Shown here: piece by piece, positions 1 to 10,866 of the stretch
How positions within the stretch are numbered: position 1 is the stretch's first letter
Layout: each line of letters begins with the position of its first letter
Assembly (NCBI GenBank): GCA_024305405.1
Contig: JAKNDB010000069.1
Coordinates: 1 to 64,000, forward strand
Direction: 5' to 3'
DNA: 64,000 nt
From: Dirofilaria immitis
Lineage: Eukaryota > Nematoda > Chromadorea > Rhabditida > Onchocercidae
Position numbers and translations under genes: made by a program
Notes under the pieces: model-generated
The model's database searches: none
Seen by the model: the letters and a program-made list of their open reading frames with translations, nothing else
What the model was told of the DNA's origin: nothing

Positions 1-59
1 GTTGCCAAATATTTACGTTTGAGGGATAACAGCATTGAATTCCAAAGTAATTCAAATTT

Positions 60-470
60 TTCATTTTTTTTTCTATTAATTTTCATTGCTGTAATTATTC
101 TAAAATCAGCAGACATTTCCTACCGGAAAAATATAATCTGATTAATAATGGAAAAATTTAATCATAATCTGATTAATAACTATTTATAATTTGTCAACAC
201 ATAATATAAATTGCAAGATTAAAGCGCTCTTTTCCAAATATTTTATGAATTTTGATCAAAAATTATTACTATCATTCTATTCTACTTCATATACGTTAGA
301 GTAAGTTTATTTCTTTAAACACCGGAATATATATACATTAATGCAATGAAATCTCACAAAGTTTTTATTTAAAATGCTTATTTTCTTAACTTATCAAAAC
401 GAATTCTTTTGGTTCAAATAAACATTGAATATCAAACGAACGAAAAAAAAGGAAATCAAATCTCTTATTG
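60..470 (+). repeat. Diverged repeat, direct copy near 8826-9175
   Basis: This stretch aligns in the same orientation with about 8826-9175. Shared landmarks are the 'ccattgctgtaat' type segment, the 'gattaataat' segment, the 'gttagagt..gttyatttcttta' block and the 'ggttcaaataaacattgaatat' block. Part of it (about 265-400) also matches the reverse complement of about 8345-8490. No coding capacity is seen. It appears to be 5' flanking DNA of the duplicated gene described at 5752-7736, carried along in each copy. Confidence 0.6.
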
Positions 471-2178
471 TCACAAATCTTTTTTCAATCTTTGCCATTA
501 GTTACTTAATTGATTTTTAATTTTTGCTTATTTATAAAAAATTTCTTCGTAGCAGCTATCATATCAAGAAAGCATTGTCAATGAAAACACAGTTTGTCAT
601 TTCATTCTTTCATCATTTCAATTCATCAGAATATTGCACTTCCAAGTGATATCACAAATTATTTCTTGAAAAATTGGAATCATTAGTAATTGATTGTCAT
701 TTTAAAATAGACAATTTTTTTAAATTTTAGTAACATCATCAATTAGTTGTAATACATGAAACTTTTCTCCATATTTCTCAGAATATAGAAACTACATCCA
801 TAATTATTTTTGGGCTTATTTGGAAGCATTCCATCAAATCTCATTTATCCATCATTATGCAACAAAATTGCGCAACATTTAGAAAATGAAGATTTGATGA
901 ATGTATTAAAGCGTGACTCAAATTTATCAATTAATATTTCAAATTTATCAATTAGTATTTCTTTTAGCAATACGATTAAATTGAAATTTAAAGAATGGAA
1001 ATAGAAAAAAGAAAATGCGTTTACTTCTGGAAAATGAATTCCAGCGTGAGCCTCTTAAAGAAATGTGCCAGGACCGAACTATTCAACAGCCATTATAAAA
1101 TCGCATACATTCGACACAGCGATTTATTTCCGAAGCGTTTGGTTGGATCATTCGGAATCACTTCGCTCACAAAATGAAGTATTACAAGTGTATAAGTTAA
1201 ATAATGAAAATTGAGAATAAAAAGTTTTCGTTATGCGCTCATAATTTTAAAAATTATTGAAAATTATCAAAAAATTTCTAATAAAATCTTATTAGAATGA
1301 ACTCATATATAAGCACATTCTTAATGGAGTAGTAAAATTCGGTGACAAAGAAATCTAATTCCTGTTGTTTTAGAAAGGTTTTTTTTAGTTGAGGAAAAAT
1401 CGATTATTCAAAAAGTTGTTTAAGCAAAGCAATGTAAATTTTTGTTGCAGACGTTATAGCCAGCTGTTTACTGTTTGAATGATATTAGTCGAAATAAATA
1501 TTTGCGAAAATTATTGCTCACTAAGAATCGCACAAAATGTTAGCAGTTATGTCAGAATTGAGCAGATAAATTTTTAATTAATTTATTTTTAATAAAGTTT
1601 ATATTATTCAGAAATTTCGCTTCTATTATATATTTTCAGCACAATGGTAGAAAATCTTTTGACCTACTTACTGTTAATTTTTCTTCCCTTTTTATTCAAT
1701 TAGAAAAAAAAAAACGAATTAATCGATTTCATAATTTATGTATTTGATTATGCAACAAAAACACTATGTGATACAGAATACGCACTGTTCAGAAATTTTT
1801 TTAGCGATGATGAATGTTCGTAGCTTTGATTGATGAAACTGTTTGTTTTACAGTGAAATATTCAATGACGTAAAATTAACAACGCGTTATTTATTTAACA
1901 ACGCAGCAAGTTCACTCACGTGATGGGTTTCAGCGTGACTCCATTTATGCAATCATAGGTTTTGCAAATGAACTATAAATTTAATGCTTATATTCATGTG
2001 ACTTTAATTATATTAACTAATGTTGTTTTCGAATCAATTTAACTTGAATGAATCACTTAAAACTATTTTGTTTCCCAATTTTGCATGATGCTTTCTGATA
2101 AGAATAAAGTTAGTATGACATTAATGTTTTGATCAAATAATTCTGCTAATTTTGAATTCACATATTGAATATACGCAA
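260..2178 (+). repeat. Left arm of an old inverted duplication
   Basis: Blocks through this region match the reverse complement of about 5250-8490 in colinear order: 340-400 with 8345-8405, 1008-1170 with 7590-7765, 1330-1560 with 7130-7390, 1640-1705 with 7020-7056, 1725-1965 with 5470-5720, and 2050-2178 with 5253-5378. By eye the best blocks are roughly 80-90% identical. The arm includes introns and flanks, so the copy was made at DNA level and is not a retrocopy. The left arm lacks about 1.3 kb that the right arm has, between its positions 1705 and 1720. Confidence 0.75.
1034..1705 (+). pseudogene. Decayed, truncated copy of the unrecognised gene at 5752-7736
   Basis: The first exon copy starts at an ATG at 1034 and encodes a close relative of the functional copy's N-terminus (shared MNSSVS start, TELFN, YKIAYIR and LFPKR). 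A net 2-base loss after LFPKR throws it out of frame. The AG preceding the start in the intact copy (cttctag) is cttctgg here, so the splice acceptor is lost. A second exon copy lies near 1466-1560, with an in-frame stop where the intact copy has a TTG codon. The third exon copy begins after cag at 1640 and stops at about 1705, where it jumps through an A-run into DNA matching the 3' flank of the intact gene. All later exons are missing. I read this as a non-functional duplicate. Confidence 0.75.
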
Positions 2179-4259
2179 CGATAATCAAACATTGTATGCG
2201 TGAAGTCGAAGAAAAACGTAATTAATTGTATATCGATGTAACTACTTATCATGTATTTCTTTAAAGTACTTATAGGGGTTATATATAGGAATATCAAATG
2301 GGTCAAATTCAAACATAAGTTACAAAGGTTAGTAAAAATAAGTAATATTGAAAAATGGAAAAAAGATCTGCAATACAAAAGAAGCAAGAAACGAAAAATG
2401 TAAGATAGGATAAACCTGGAGGTGATTCATGTTAAGGGGTTTACAACAAACGATTTGCATGAAATTCCAACTAAAATATTAGCTTTAAAAAATTTAGAAT
2501 TTATTATGCGACGGATGTTTAAATGGATCTTCGTGTTTAGATCAAACAAAAAAACTTAAACAACCTGAATGAAGCGAAAGAGTATCGTTAAATGTATTCT
2601 TTTCCGACAAAAAAATTGTACCTGTAAATTTACTGTTATTGAGTGGAAAGTGTAGGTGAAATGTGAAAAGGAAAGTTTATGCAAGTTAATATTACTTAAT
2701 ATTACTTGAGGTCCATTAGATTGACTATTCAGGTATTTCCAATCTTTTAAAACTTTTAGCTCGAAATATAACCTTCTGTCCACTTCCAATATCTCACTTC
2801 TCTAAGTCTTACATCTCTAACAATAACGATTAAAACTATGCAGAAAAGCAAATTCCATTTCATACTACAATAACTAATTCCAAAGAATCGAGTCCAATGG
2901 TTGCATTTGCATTTATTATATGGAAAGAAACTAATCAATCTCATAATTTATTCACTTGATTATGCTGTAGTGAAAAATTCATTTTTTTTCTGCGTTGCAA
3001 CAAGATTCAGAGAGTTGCCAATTCTTTATTTTCACTTAAGTTCCAATTGTTTCCAAAGACAAATTACAAAGACCAATCCCAAACTTGAGTGATTAAACCA
3101 CAATACTGTAAATTCATAATACATCAACGAATACAGTAATTCCAAGATCAATATCCAAATTCAATGATTTCAATAAAACAGTTCTAATGACGGAAAGATT
3201 ACTTAAGGGAAAAAGAGATTAAATAACGCTCAACCACCTTGATGGAGTATATTCTTTATAATAGTTTGGCGTTGAATACTGGTACGGTTGTAAATGTTTG
3301 TTATAGAGTGGGAATTACAGCGCACAGACGAAGGTGAAACAATTTTTAGCTTACATCTTGAATTGCACATACAATAAATGCACATATACAACATACACCC
3401 TTCCATGTGAGATCCTCGTCTTCTATTCGCGATTTTAGTGATGGTCGTGTTTTCTTTCTTTTATCATGGAAACCTTTCGCAATTTATTCGTGACACATTC
3501 AACAAAAAGCACTCTCTTTGACAGGAAATACGAATTCAAAATATTTTTCAGAAGCCATGAATATGTCTTAATAATTCTGAGTGCTGCTTATTTTTCAGCT
3601 TTCTGTTTTTGCTTTAATTCGTAAAAAATCATTTGTTTCATGGGAAATGTTCAAAATGACATAAATTTCAATACGGTATGAATGAATTATTTAGTCAAAT
3701 AATTGTATTGTTTTATTTATTTAGATCCGAACTATTATTCTATCCTGTATAATATGCTATTAACAATGATGGTTTGATAAATAATTTCAATATTGAATTT
3801 TTAAAGAAAATTTAAATATTCTCGATACGGACATAAATTCCAGGTTTTTCTTTTTTTTTTGAATTTTTAAGATATAGATTAAAATAAATTGCTCTTGATT
3901 TCAGAATATATCTTGTCCACGATCAAATCAGATGATTAGTTAATTTCGTTTGAATATTGCTTTTAAATAAATTGGAATAATTATTTATACTTCATATCTG
4001 CCGAAAATTGAAAGAGTACAAAGTATATGTGCAATATGAACAAAAACGAAAATTAAATGGGAGACCATTGTTAATGTTCTTTTTAAATTTGGAATATTTA
4101 AATTAAAAAAAAAGTGCTTATAGTACAATCACAAAAAAATATGGTAATATTTTGAAGACGGTAATAAATATATTAAAGATTAGAAATATTTTTTTAATTA
4201 ATAATCTTTATCCATTACTACATTTCAACACTCTCATTCATTTCACCTGACAAAATTTA
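2179..4259. other. Spacer of the inverted duplication; no gene seen
   Basis: AT-rich sequence between the inverted arms. Reading frames are short and lack exon-like composition or flanking splice sites that join into a protein. I see no recognisable family, RNA gene or tandem repeat here. Confidence 0.5.
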
Positions 4260-4980
4260 AATAACCTTGATATCATCAGTTGTTAATTATGAAAAAACTA
4301 AAAATACTGAAAATAATCACTAATTATCTTACAATTTCTCCTGTCACTTTTTTCTAGTTATTGAAAGATGAAAAAAAAAAAACAAAATCATAAATTGTCA
4401 AGAATTACGTATTAAAAATGTTCATTTTGCTAACATATCCATGAATATTAAGAAAGATTCTTCTGTTTCAAATCTGGAAAGAGTCATTTCTCTTAATAAT
4501 TATTAGCATGGGTAACTCCAATTTTGGCAAGTTGATGACTTTAGCAGATATCTCTTTGGATTTTGTTTTACCGCCAAATTTCGTTTTACCAGTCAATTTC
4601 TTCTTTTTAATCTTAAAATTTTAATAAGCTTCTTCACATCTTAATAAGCATCTTCACATCTCAATTTTGCTAAATTGTTGTAAGATAGCTGCTGTGTCAA
4701 TTACTAAAAAATTAGTTACAATAGTGTTAAGGTTTGAAAAAAAGCAAATTGAAGAAGCATTTCTATAATTAAATATTGTTGATCTAATCTGGACCATCGT
4801 GATTAATATATTCTGTTTAAAAATAATACAACTAGTGAAAAAGAAAACAAAAAAAAAAATGAAAATATCGTTAAATAATGAAATTCTTAAGCATATGCTG
4901 CCTTCATAATAACATAATAAAACTTTGAAGCAATAAGAAATTATAAAATGTTTTGTCATACAAATACGAGAAATAATCAA
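4260..4980 (-). pseudogene. Decayed fragment of the BUD22-like gene (exon 4 and introns)
   Basis: This region aligns in the same orientation with the BUD22-like locus. About 4365-4420 matches 10508-10560. About 4505-4660 matches exon 4 (11705-11890), including the stretch encoding the 'LPKLELPK' type segment. About 4700-4960 matches the following intron (11945-12150), including the shared 'tttctrtaattaaatat' and 'gaagcaatangaaatt' blocks. The DNA corresponding to exons 5 and 6 (10560-11690) is absent. The exon copy carries stops and length changes in all frames. It is a partial segmental duplicate lying inside the spacer of the inverted duplication. Confidence 0.7.
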
Positions 4981-5249
4981 TGAATTTTGTGCAATAAAAA
5001 TACGTAATATTATTTTTCAGATAAATGAATAACCAAATATCCAAATCTCAGTGGAAAAACTATTTGCTCTCTTATCCTTCCACTGCTAATAAATTGTTTA
5101 TTTGACTATTCAGCAATATGTTTTACGATTATAAAAGCTTTTTGAAAGTAATGTCTAATCCTTTTGGCATTCTCATATGCAGTTAATTACATTGACAAAT
5201 AATTGGTGATATTTTTCTGGCATCGTTAACTACATACTTTTGACACTAC

Positions 5250-8200
5250 TGCCTATATTCGGTAGTTGAATTCAAAATCAGAATCATTTATCAAACTATT
5301 AATATCATACCAATTTCATTCTCATCAGAAAAGCATCATGAAAACTGTTAAACAAAATAGTTTTAAATAAAAGTGATCCATTTAAGTTAAATTGATCGAA
5401 AGCAAGTTCGTTAATATGAATAAAGTTGAACATGCTGAATATGCGGATTAAATTTAAATCATTTATTCCTAAAACCTATGATTGCATAGATGGAGCCACG
5501 CTGAAACCCGTCACATGATGAGAGTACTGAACTTGCTGAGTTGTTAGATAAGTAACGCGTTGTTAATTTTACGTCATTGAATACTTCACTGTAAAACAAA
5601 CGTTTGTTGAATTAAAACTACATTCATCATCTCCAAAGAAAAATTTCTGAACAGTGCGTATCATATAGTACTTTTTGTTGCATAATCAAATACATAAATT
5701 ATGGAATAGATTAATTCGTTCGATGTAACAAATGCATATCGTTGAATTAACTTACTTGAACAAATTTTCACTGTTCTTTGGTTCTATGAAATGGGTCGAT
5801 GTGATATGAATTGCAATTTTCTGGTAGTTATACCAACTGGAGATTGTTTCAGTCTATAAAAACAATATTTCTGCTTGAATTAAACGATGTACAATTTATA
5901 CTGATATCTTTCTATAAATGCAACATAAATTTTTACACAGCCTATTTGATAGTCAAATAATTAAAGAATGATACATACATTCCATTGTTCAAATTGTTCC
6001 CGTAATTCAGCCTCGTTATCAGTTTTCACTACAAATGTAGATGCTTCAACATTTTCTCCACCAAATATCACAATCTCATTACGGTACACATAGTTTGCCC
6101 TTTATAATGAATTATTAATAAAATCTTTGAAAATGATGCAATTTCTTAAATTCTATACATAAAATCCATTATATGTGCTATCATAGAGTGAACCAGAATG
6201 AAAGAAAATTCAAAACAGTAAATTTTTCTCCTTCCCAAAGTTTATCAAAGGAATCTATTAATTCATAAGCTATTAAACCCTGGCATATCAAAAGATGTTT
6301 CAGATGCTATGCAAATTTGACTATCCACTGTATTTATGCAATCTTGCGTGATCGATTCAACTTCAGAATGTGTTAATCCTTTTGGATTATCATTGGTAAA
6401 GGCAAAAAAATTGAGTATCAGTTTGATAGGTCCCTGAAATAGCTTTTTCATATTATTTTATTTCGACCTGAATATATTCGAATAATTTCAAGCAAATTAA
6501 TATATAGTTATATTTGCAATTTTACTTTAAAAAGTTGCAAGGGAAAGAATATTTCTTTCCTATATATAAAAAAAAAAGAAAGAATATAAAAAAATGTCAG
6601 CTCAAATGGAACTTTTGAGAATTTGACTTCATCGCCCCATAAGTCACACATGTAAAGAACGATTTGATCATATTTAACTTCTTCTATCAAAAGACTACTA
6701 TTTTCGAGCCTGAAATTCGTATGAAGATACCAGTTCTTAAAACTAGCTATATTGCTATGTTTATATTGAATTCAAGTCATAAATTTTTGATGAATCTAAT
6801 GATGTCTGCCACTCCGTATTGACGACGTGAAAATATGAAATGAAAAATAAAAAAATTACCGTAAATGGATGTAAACAATACGATTAATTAATGGCCGCGG
6901 AAGAATGAAACCATCTATTTTATGTTCTACAGAAGTTGCAGGAAAAAATTCTTCCAATTGAAAATATGTAGAAATGGAGATTTTACGAGCTACGACAGTG
7001 AAGTATTTTTTGCTTTCTAATTGAATAAAATAGATCAAAAGATTTTCTACGTTATGCTAAAAATATATAGCACAAACGAAATTTCTGAATAGTATAAGCT
7101 TTATTAAAAACAAATTATTTAAGAATTTACTTGCTCGATTCCGACACAACTGCAAACATTTTGTGCGATTCTTAGTGAATAATAGGTTTCGCAAATATTC
7201 ATTTCGACTAATATTACCCAAAAATAAAAAAGCTGGCCATGAAATCTACAATCAAAAATTTATAATGCTTTGCTTGTGCAATTTTTTCATGATTGACTTT
7301 TCTTCAACTTAATATGACTTCTTAACATAATAATTTCGATGATTTTAGTAAAATCGTAGGAATCTAATCTCACTATCCGAATTTCATTTCTCAATTAAGA
7401 ATGTGCTTATACATAAATTGGTGTTTATTCACTGATAGGAATTTTATCATCGAAATAACTAGTAGGAATTTTACCAGAAATACCAAATAGTAGGAATTTT
7501 ATCAGAAAATTTCAATTGTTACTAGGATTATAAGGGGATAACGAAATCTCATAATCCTTACATATTTAACGTATATGTCTGCATAATACCTTATTTGGAG
7601 AATGAAGCGATTCCCAATGATCGAGCACCCAACGTTTTGGAAATAATTCTCCTTGTCGAATATATGCGATCTTATAAAGACGATTAAAAAGTTCAGTCGT
7701 GGCACATCCCTTGAAAACGCTCACACTGGAATTCATTTGCTAGAAGTAAATGCAAATTATATTTGACATTTCTTTTTTTTTTTTTTATTTATCAAATTTC
7801 ATTATAATTATGTTTTCTAAAAAATATTCATTATAAAAGTAAATTTGAAACATACTTTAGCATATTTTCCAAATCTTCGTTTTCCAGGTATTGTACAGTT
7901 TGATCACATAATAATTGGATAGATAGAATTTGACAAAGTGTTTCTAAATTTAGCCAAAAATAATTATAGATGTAACTCTTAAATTCCATGAAATATAAAG
8001 AAGAATATTCCTGTAATCATTACTTGATGATATTGAAAATAAGAACATGTCTTTTTGAAGAAAAAATAATTAATAATAAGGCCAATTTTTCAAAAGGTAA
8101 CCTGTGGTATTATTTGAAATAGCAATGTTCTGATAAATAATGGTAATGAGGAACGAAATAAGTTGTAACTTCATTACCAATACTCCTTGGAATGATAGCT

Positions 8201-8490
8201 ATTTTATAAAGAAATACACTCATAAATTATAAGATCAAAAATTAAATGAATCATAATTAGTAAAGATAATAATGGGCCAGATTTTTTTACTCTCTTAATA
8301 TTTATTGTTAATTTCAACCAAATCATCCATCTCAACTTCCTTCGATACGTTAAGAAAATGAAACATTTTTAATAAAAACTTTCTGAGATTATTTATAATT
8401 GCATCAATAGATGTACAATTGAACGCGTGGAGAAAATGAATCTAATTCATGTGTATGAAGTAAAATAGAATGATGATAATAATTTTTCAT
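5250..8490 (-). repeat. Right arm of the inverted duplication, carrying the intact gene
   Basis: Reverse-complement counterpart of 260-2178; block pairs are listed there. This arm keeps the complete unrecognised gene plus its 3' flank (5250-5751) and 5' flank (7740-8490). The arms are separated by about 3 kb. Confidence 0.75.
5752..7736 (-). CDS. Unrecognised conserved-looking protein, about 310 aa, seven exons
   Basis: I do not recognise the family. Exons read on the minus strand: 7590-7736, 7131-7245, 6860-7056, 6613-6709, 6279-6433, 5979-6099, 5752-5853. The last five join in perfect phase with GT/AG borders (the 6613 donor is weak). They encode a soluble-looking chain with segments such as NLLIYFIQLESKKYF, VARKISISTYFQLEEFF, MCDLWGDEVKFSK and NEAELREQFEQWN, ending in NLFK and a stop. 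The start ATG sits 3 bases after a 'cttctag' acceptor, suggesting SL trans-splicing. No signal peptide or membrane segment is evident. Exon 2 has a phase conflict: its 5' part fits exon 1 in one frame and its 3' part fits exon 3 in another, so an indel, a missed exon or a wrong border is present. Decayed copies lie at 1034-1705 and 9355-9455. Confidence 0.6.
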
Positions 8491-8820
8491 CAGATTATAA
8501 AATCTTCATTTCATTGCTGGCATTAGCAATTGAATAAACGTTCAAATACTAGTTAGAAATAGATCGGCAATGATGAAAATAATAAAAACTGATGGAAAAA
8601 GCAAAGGTTATTTTGCACCAATTGTAATCCTATATGTATTGACTACAAATTTCAAATATTCAAAATTGTTTCAATATTTTCAAGAACTTTTATTAATAAT
8701 TTATTGCAAAGACAAGCCATGAAACTCCGATTTTTGGAGAGAATTTTTAAATTTTCAGATTTAGAAGCTAATAGCAGGAGAACATCGGGAACAATTCAAA
8801 AATAGAATATAACTATTATA
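7740..8820. other. 5' flank of the unrecognised gene; no further gene seen
   Basis: AT-rich sequence with no supported exon. About 8345-8490 is the inverted match of 265-400, and a similar block recurs at about 9722-9770 in the orientation of 8450-8490, so this is repeated flanking DNA. Confidence 0.45.
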
Positions 8821-8825
8821 TTTGA

Positions 8826-9175
8826 TTTTTTCTATTAGTTCCATTGCTGTAATCAGTCCAAATTAAAACCAATGGACATTGTCGACCAGAAAAATATGAT
8901 CCGATTAATAATATTAACATAATAATACCAAACAAAAGCGTTTTTTCTGAATCATTTATGAATTGAAGAGAATAATTCAAATTATCACCACCGCTCTATT
9001 TTACTTTATATATGTTAGAGTTAGTTCATTTCTTTAAGCAGCGGAATTTATAAACATTTGTGAATTAACAATTCCAGAAAATTTTTATTAAAAAATTGAT
9101 TTTCTTAATTTATCAAACGAATTCATTCGGTTCAAATAAACATTGAATATTAAAAGAAAAAAAATTTTAATCTTT
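8826..9175 (+). repeat. Second direct copy of the 60-470 repeat
   Basis: Same orientation as 60-470, with shared colinear blocks including the 'cattgctgtaatyagtcc' region, 'tatatatgttagagttagtt' and 'ggttcaaataaacattgaatat'. It lies just upstream of another exon fragment of the duplicated gene at 9355-9455, which is also on the plus strand. Together they look like a third partial copy of the same segment. Confidence 0.6.
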
Positions 9176-9354
9176 TATTGTCATAGATCGTTTCTAATCT
9201 TTACCAGATTAGTCAATTTTTAATTGATTTTTACAAGAAAACTCATAATATTACAACATATTAATACTGCATTTCTTTGTTTCTTATATCTTCTAAGATC
9301 TAATCTTTTTCTTTTTCATTCAGCAAATATTTTATAGCAAACTTTAGTTTCTAA

Positions 9355-9455
9355 ATACTTTCAATTGGAAGAAAAATTTTTCCAACTTCCGAAGAATATC
9401 ATATGGATGGCTTCAATATACCACAATCACTATTAAATTATATTCTCGATAGCTA
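9355..9455 (+). pseudogene. Exon fragment of the unrecognised gene, third copy
   Basis: The plus strand here matches the second half of exon 3 of the minus-strand gene at 5752-7736 (the part around the YFQLEE motif, then the region followed by an AT-rich 3' end). Small indels destroy the frame soon after YFQLEE. No neighbouring exons are recognisable, so this is a relic. Confidence 0.6.
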
Positions 9456-10866
9456 TCTACGATAATTTATTATTTTTCATCTCACCTTTTATTTTAATAA
9501 TCTTCGTTAAGAGTCTCAGATACCTTCAGATTTGGCGAAATTATGGCTTAGCGTCAAAATCAAATATAATAATTAAATATTGTAAAAATTAGTCCTTTAC
9601 TCACATCCACTTCATTAATCTTCTTTTGACAGGCATAAATTTATTTGAAGTATAGAAAATTCTATATGCGAAAAATTAACTCTGTCAGAGATTAGGTTTG
9701 AAAGCTTATAAAAAGTAATTTAAATACATGTATAAAATGGAATAGAGTGGTGATGATAATTCCCGCATGATTAAAATGATCCTTTCCTCCAAAAATTTTT
9801 CAAGATATTATCACTTTAATCGAATTAAAACATATGACACTACGTTAGATTTTTAGCATGATTTTTACTCACTTTTAATCTCCCAATAATTAATCAAATA
9901 GTAGAGCCTCTCACACCTTCAGAGAAAAGATAAAATTCGAATTTTATTTGCGCTCTTAATTTTCCACTGAATTATAACAGTCCTTTTCATAACAGAAATT
10001 TTTGAAAAAATTCAGTTTTGAACCATTCGCCATAAAATTTATTTGATTATAACAAATAAGAAATAATTTCACAGAAAACCGATGGCAAATTTAACCAAAT
10101 TGAGTGCAATAAAAGTTTAACTTCCCATATTACTATTTTAGATTATTTGTTATGTATATTAAAAATTTAGTCTTAACATAAATAAGAACAGCGGAATATT
10201 TTCCGCTTTTATAGCGTTACAGTATTTTTTTTTTGCGGCGAAAAAATTACCAATAATCTCTGTACCTTGTGATTGCAAATGAAAGAAGTGAATATATTAA
10301 GTTAAACTTCTCCGAATCAAAAAACATAAAGCAATAAGCAAAATTTTAAAAAAGCAAGATTTTACTGTCTTCAAATAATTAATTCTCAAGATACATTTAA
10401 TTCTGAATATTATTAACTTCGCCTTATGAAAATTATCTTTCAACAACTGCTAATCATGAAAAGTAGTATTGAAGGTAATCTTATTAATAAACTTCTAATG
10501 TTTCGTTAGTTGTTGAGAGATAGGAAAAAAATAAAACCAAATTGCCATCAGAATTGACAAACGAATATGGAATGAAATTAAAAATCGGCCATTTCCATCA
10601 CCAAACTTCACCTACGATGTAGTAAAAAGAAAATGTCTATGCTATTATGATGGTATTATTGATAATACCAGATTAAGATTTACGTATACGTTAATTCATC
10701 TGTAATCCTATTAATTAATTTAAAAAATTTACCAGTCGCCAGAGATATATTCCTTGCTTTAATGAAAATGGTATCAGAAATTCAACAAATTCCCAAGAAG
10801 ATATTGGGAAAATGCAACGGAAAAAATTTATAAAAACATTATGAAAACACCGAATATTTGAATATT
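9456..10866. other. Intergenic, no gene seen
   Basis: AT-rich DNA between the exon relic and the 3' end of the BUD22-like gene. It contains a weak repeat of the flanking block (9722-9770, like 8450-8490), and 10508-10560, which recurs at 4365-4420. No supported exon. Confidence 0.45.
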
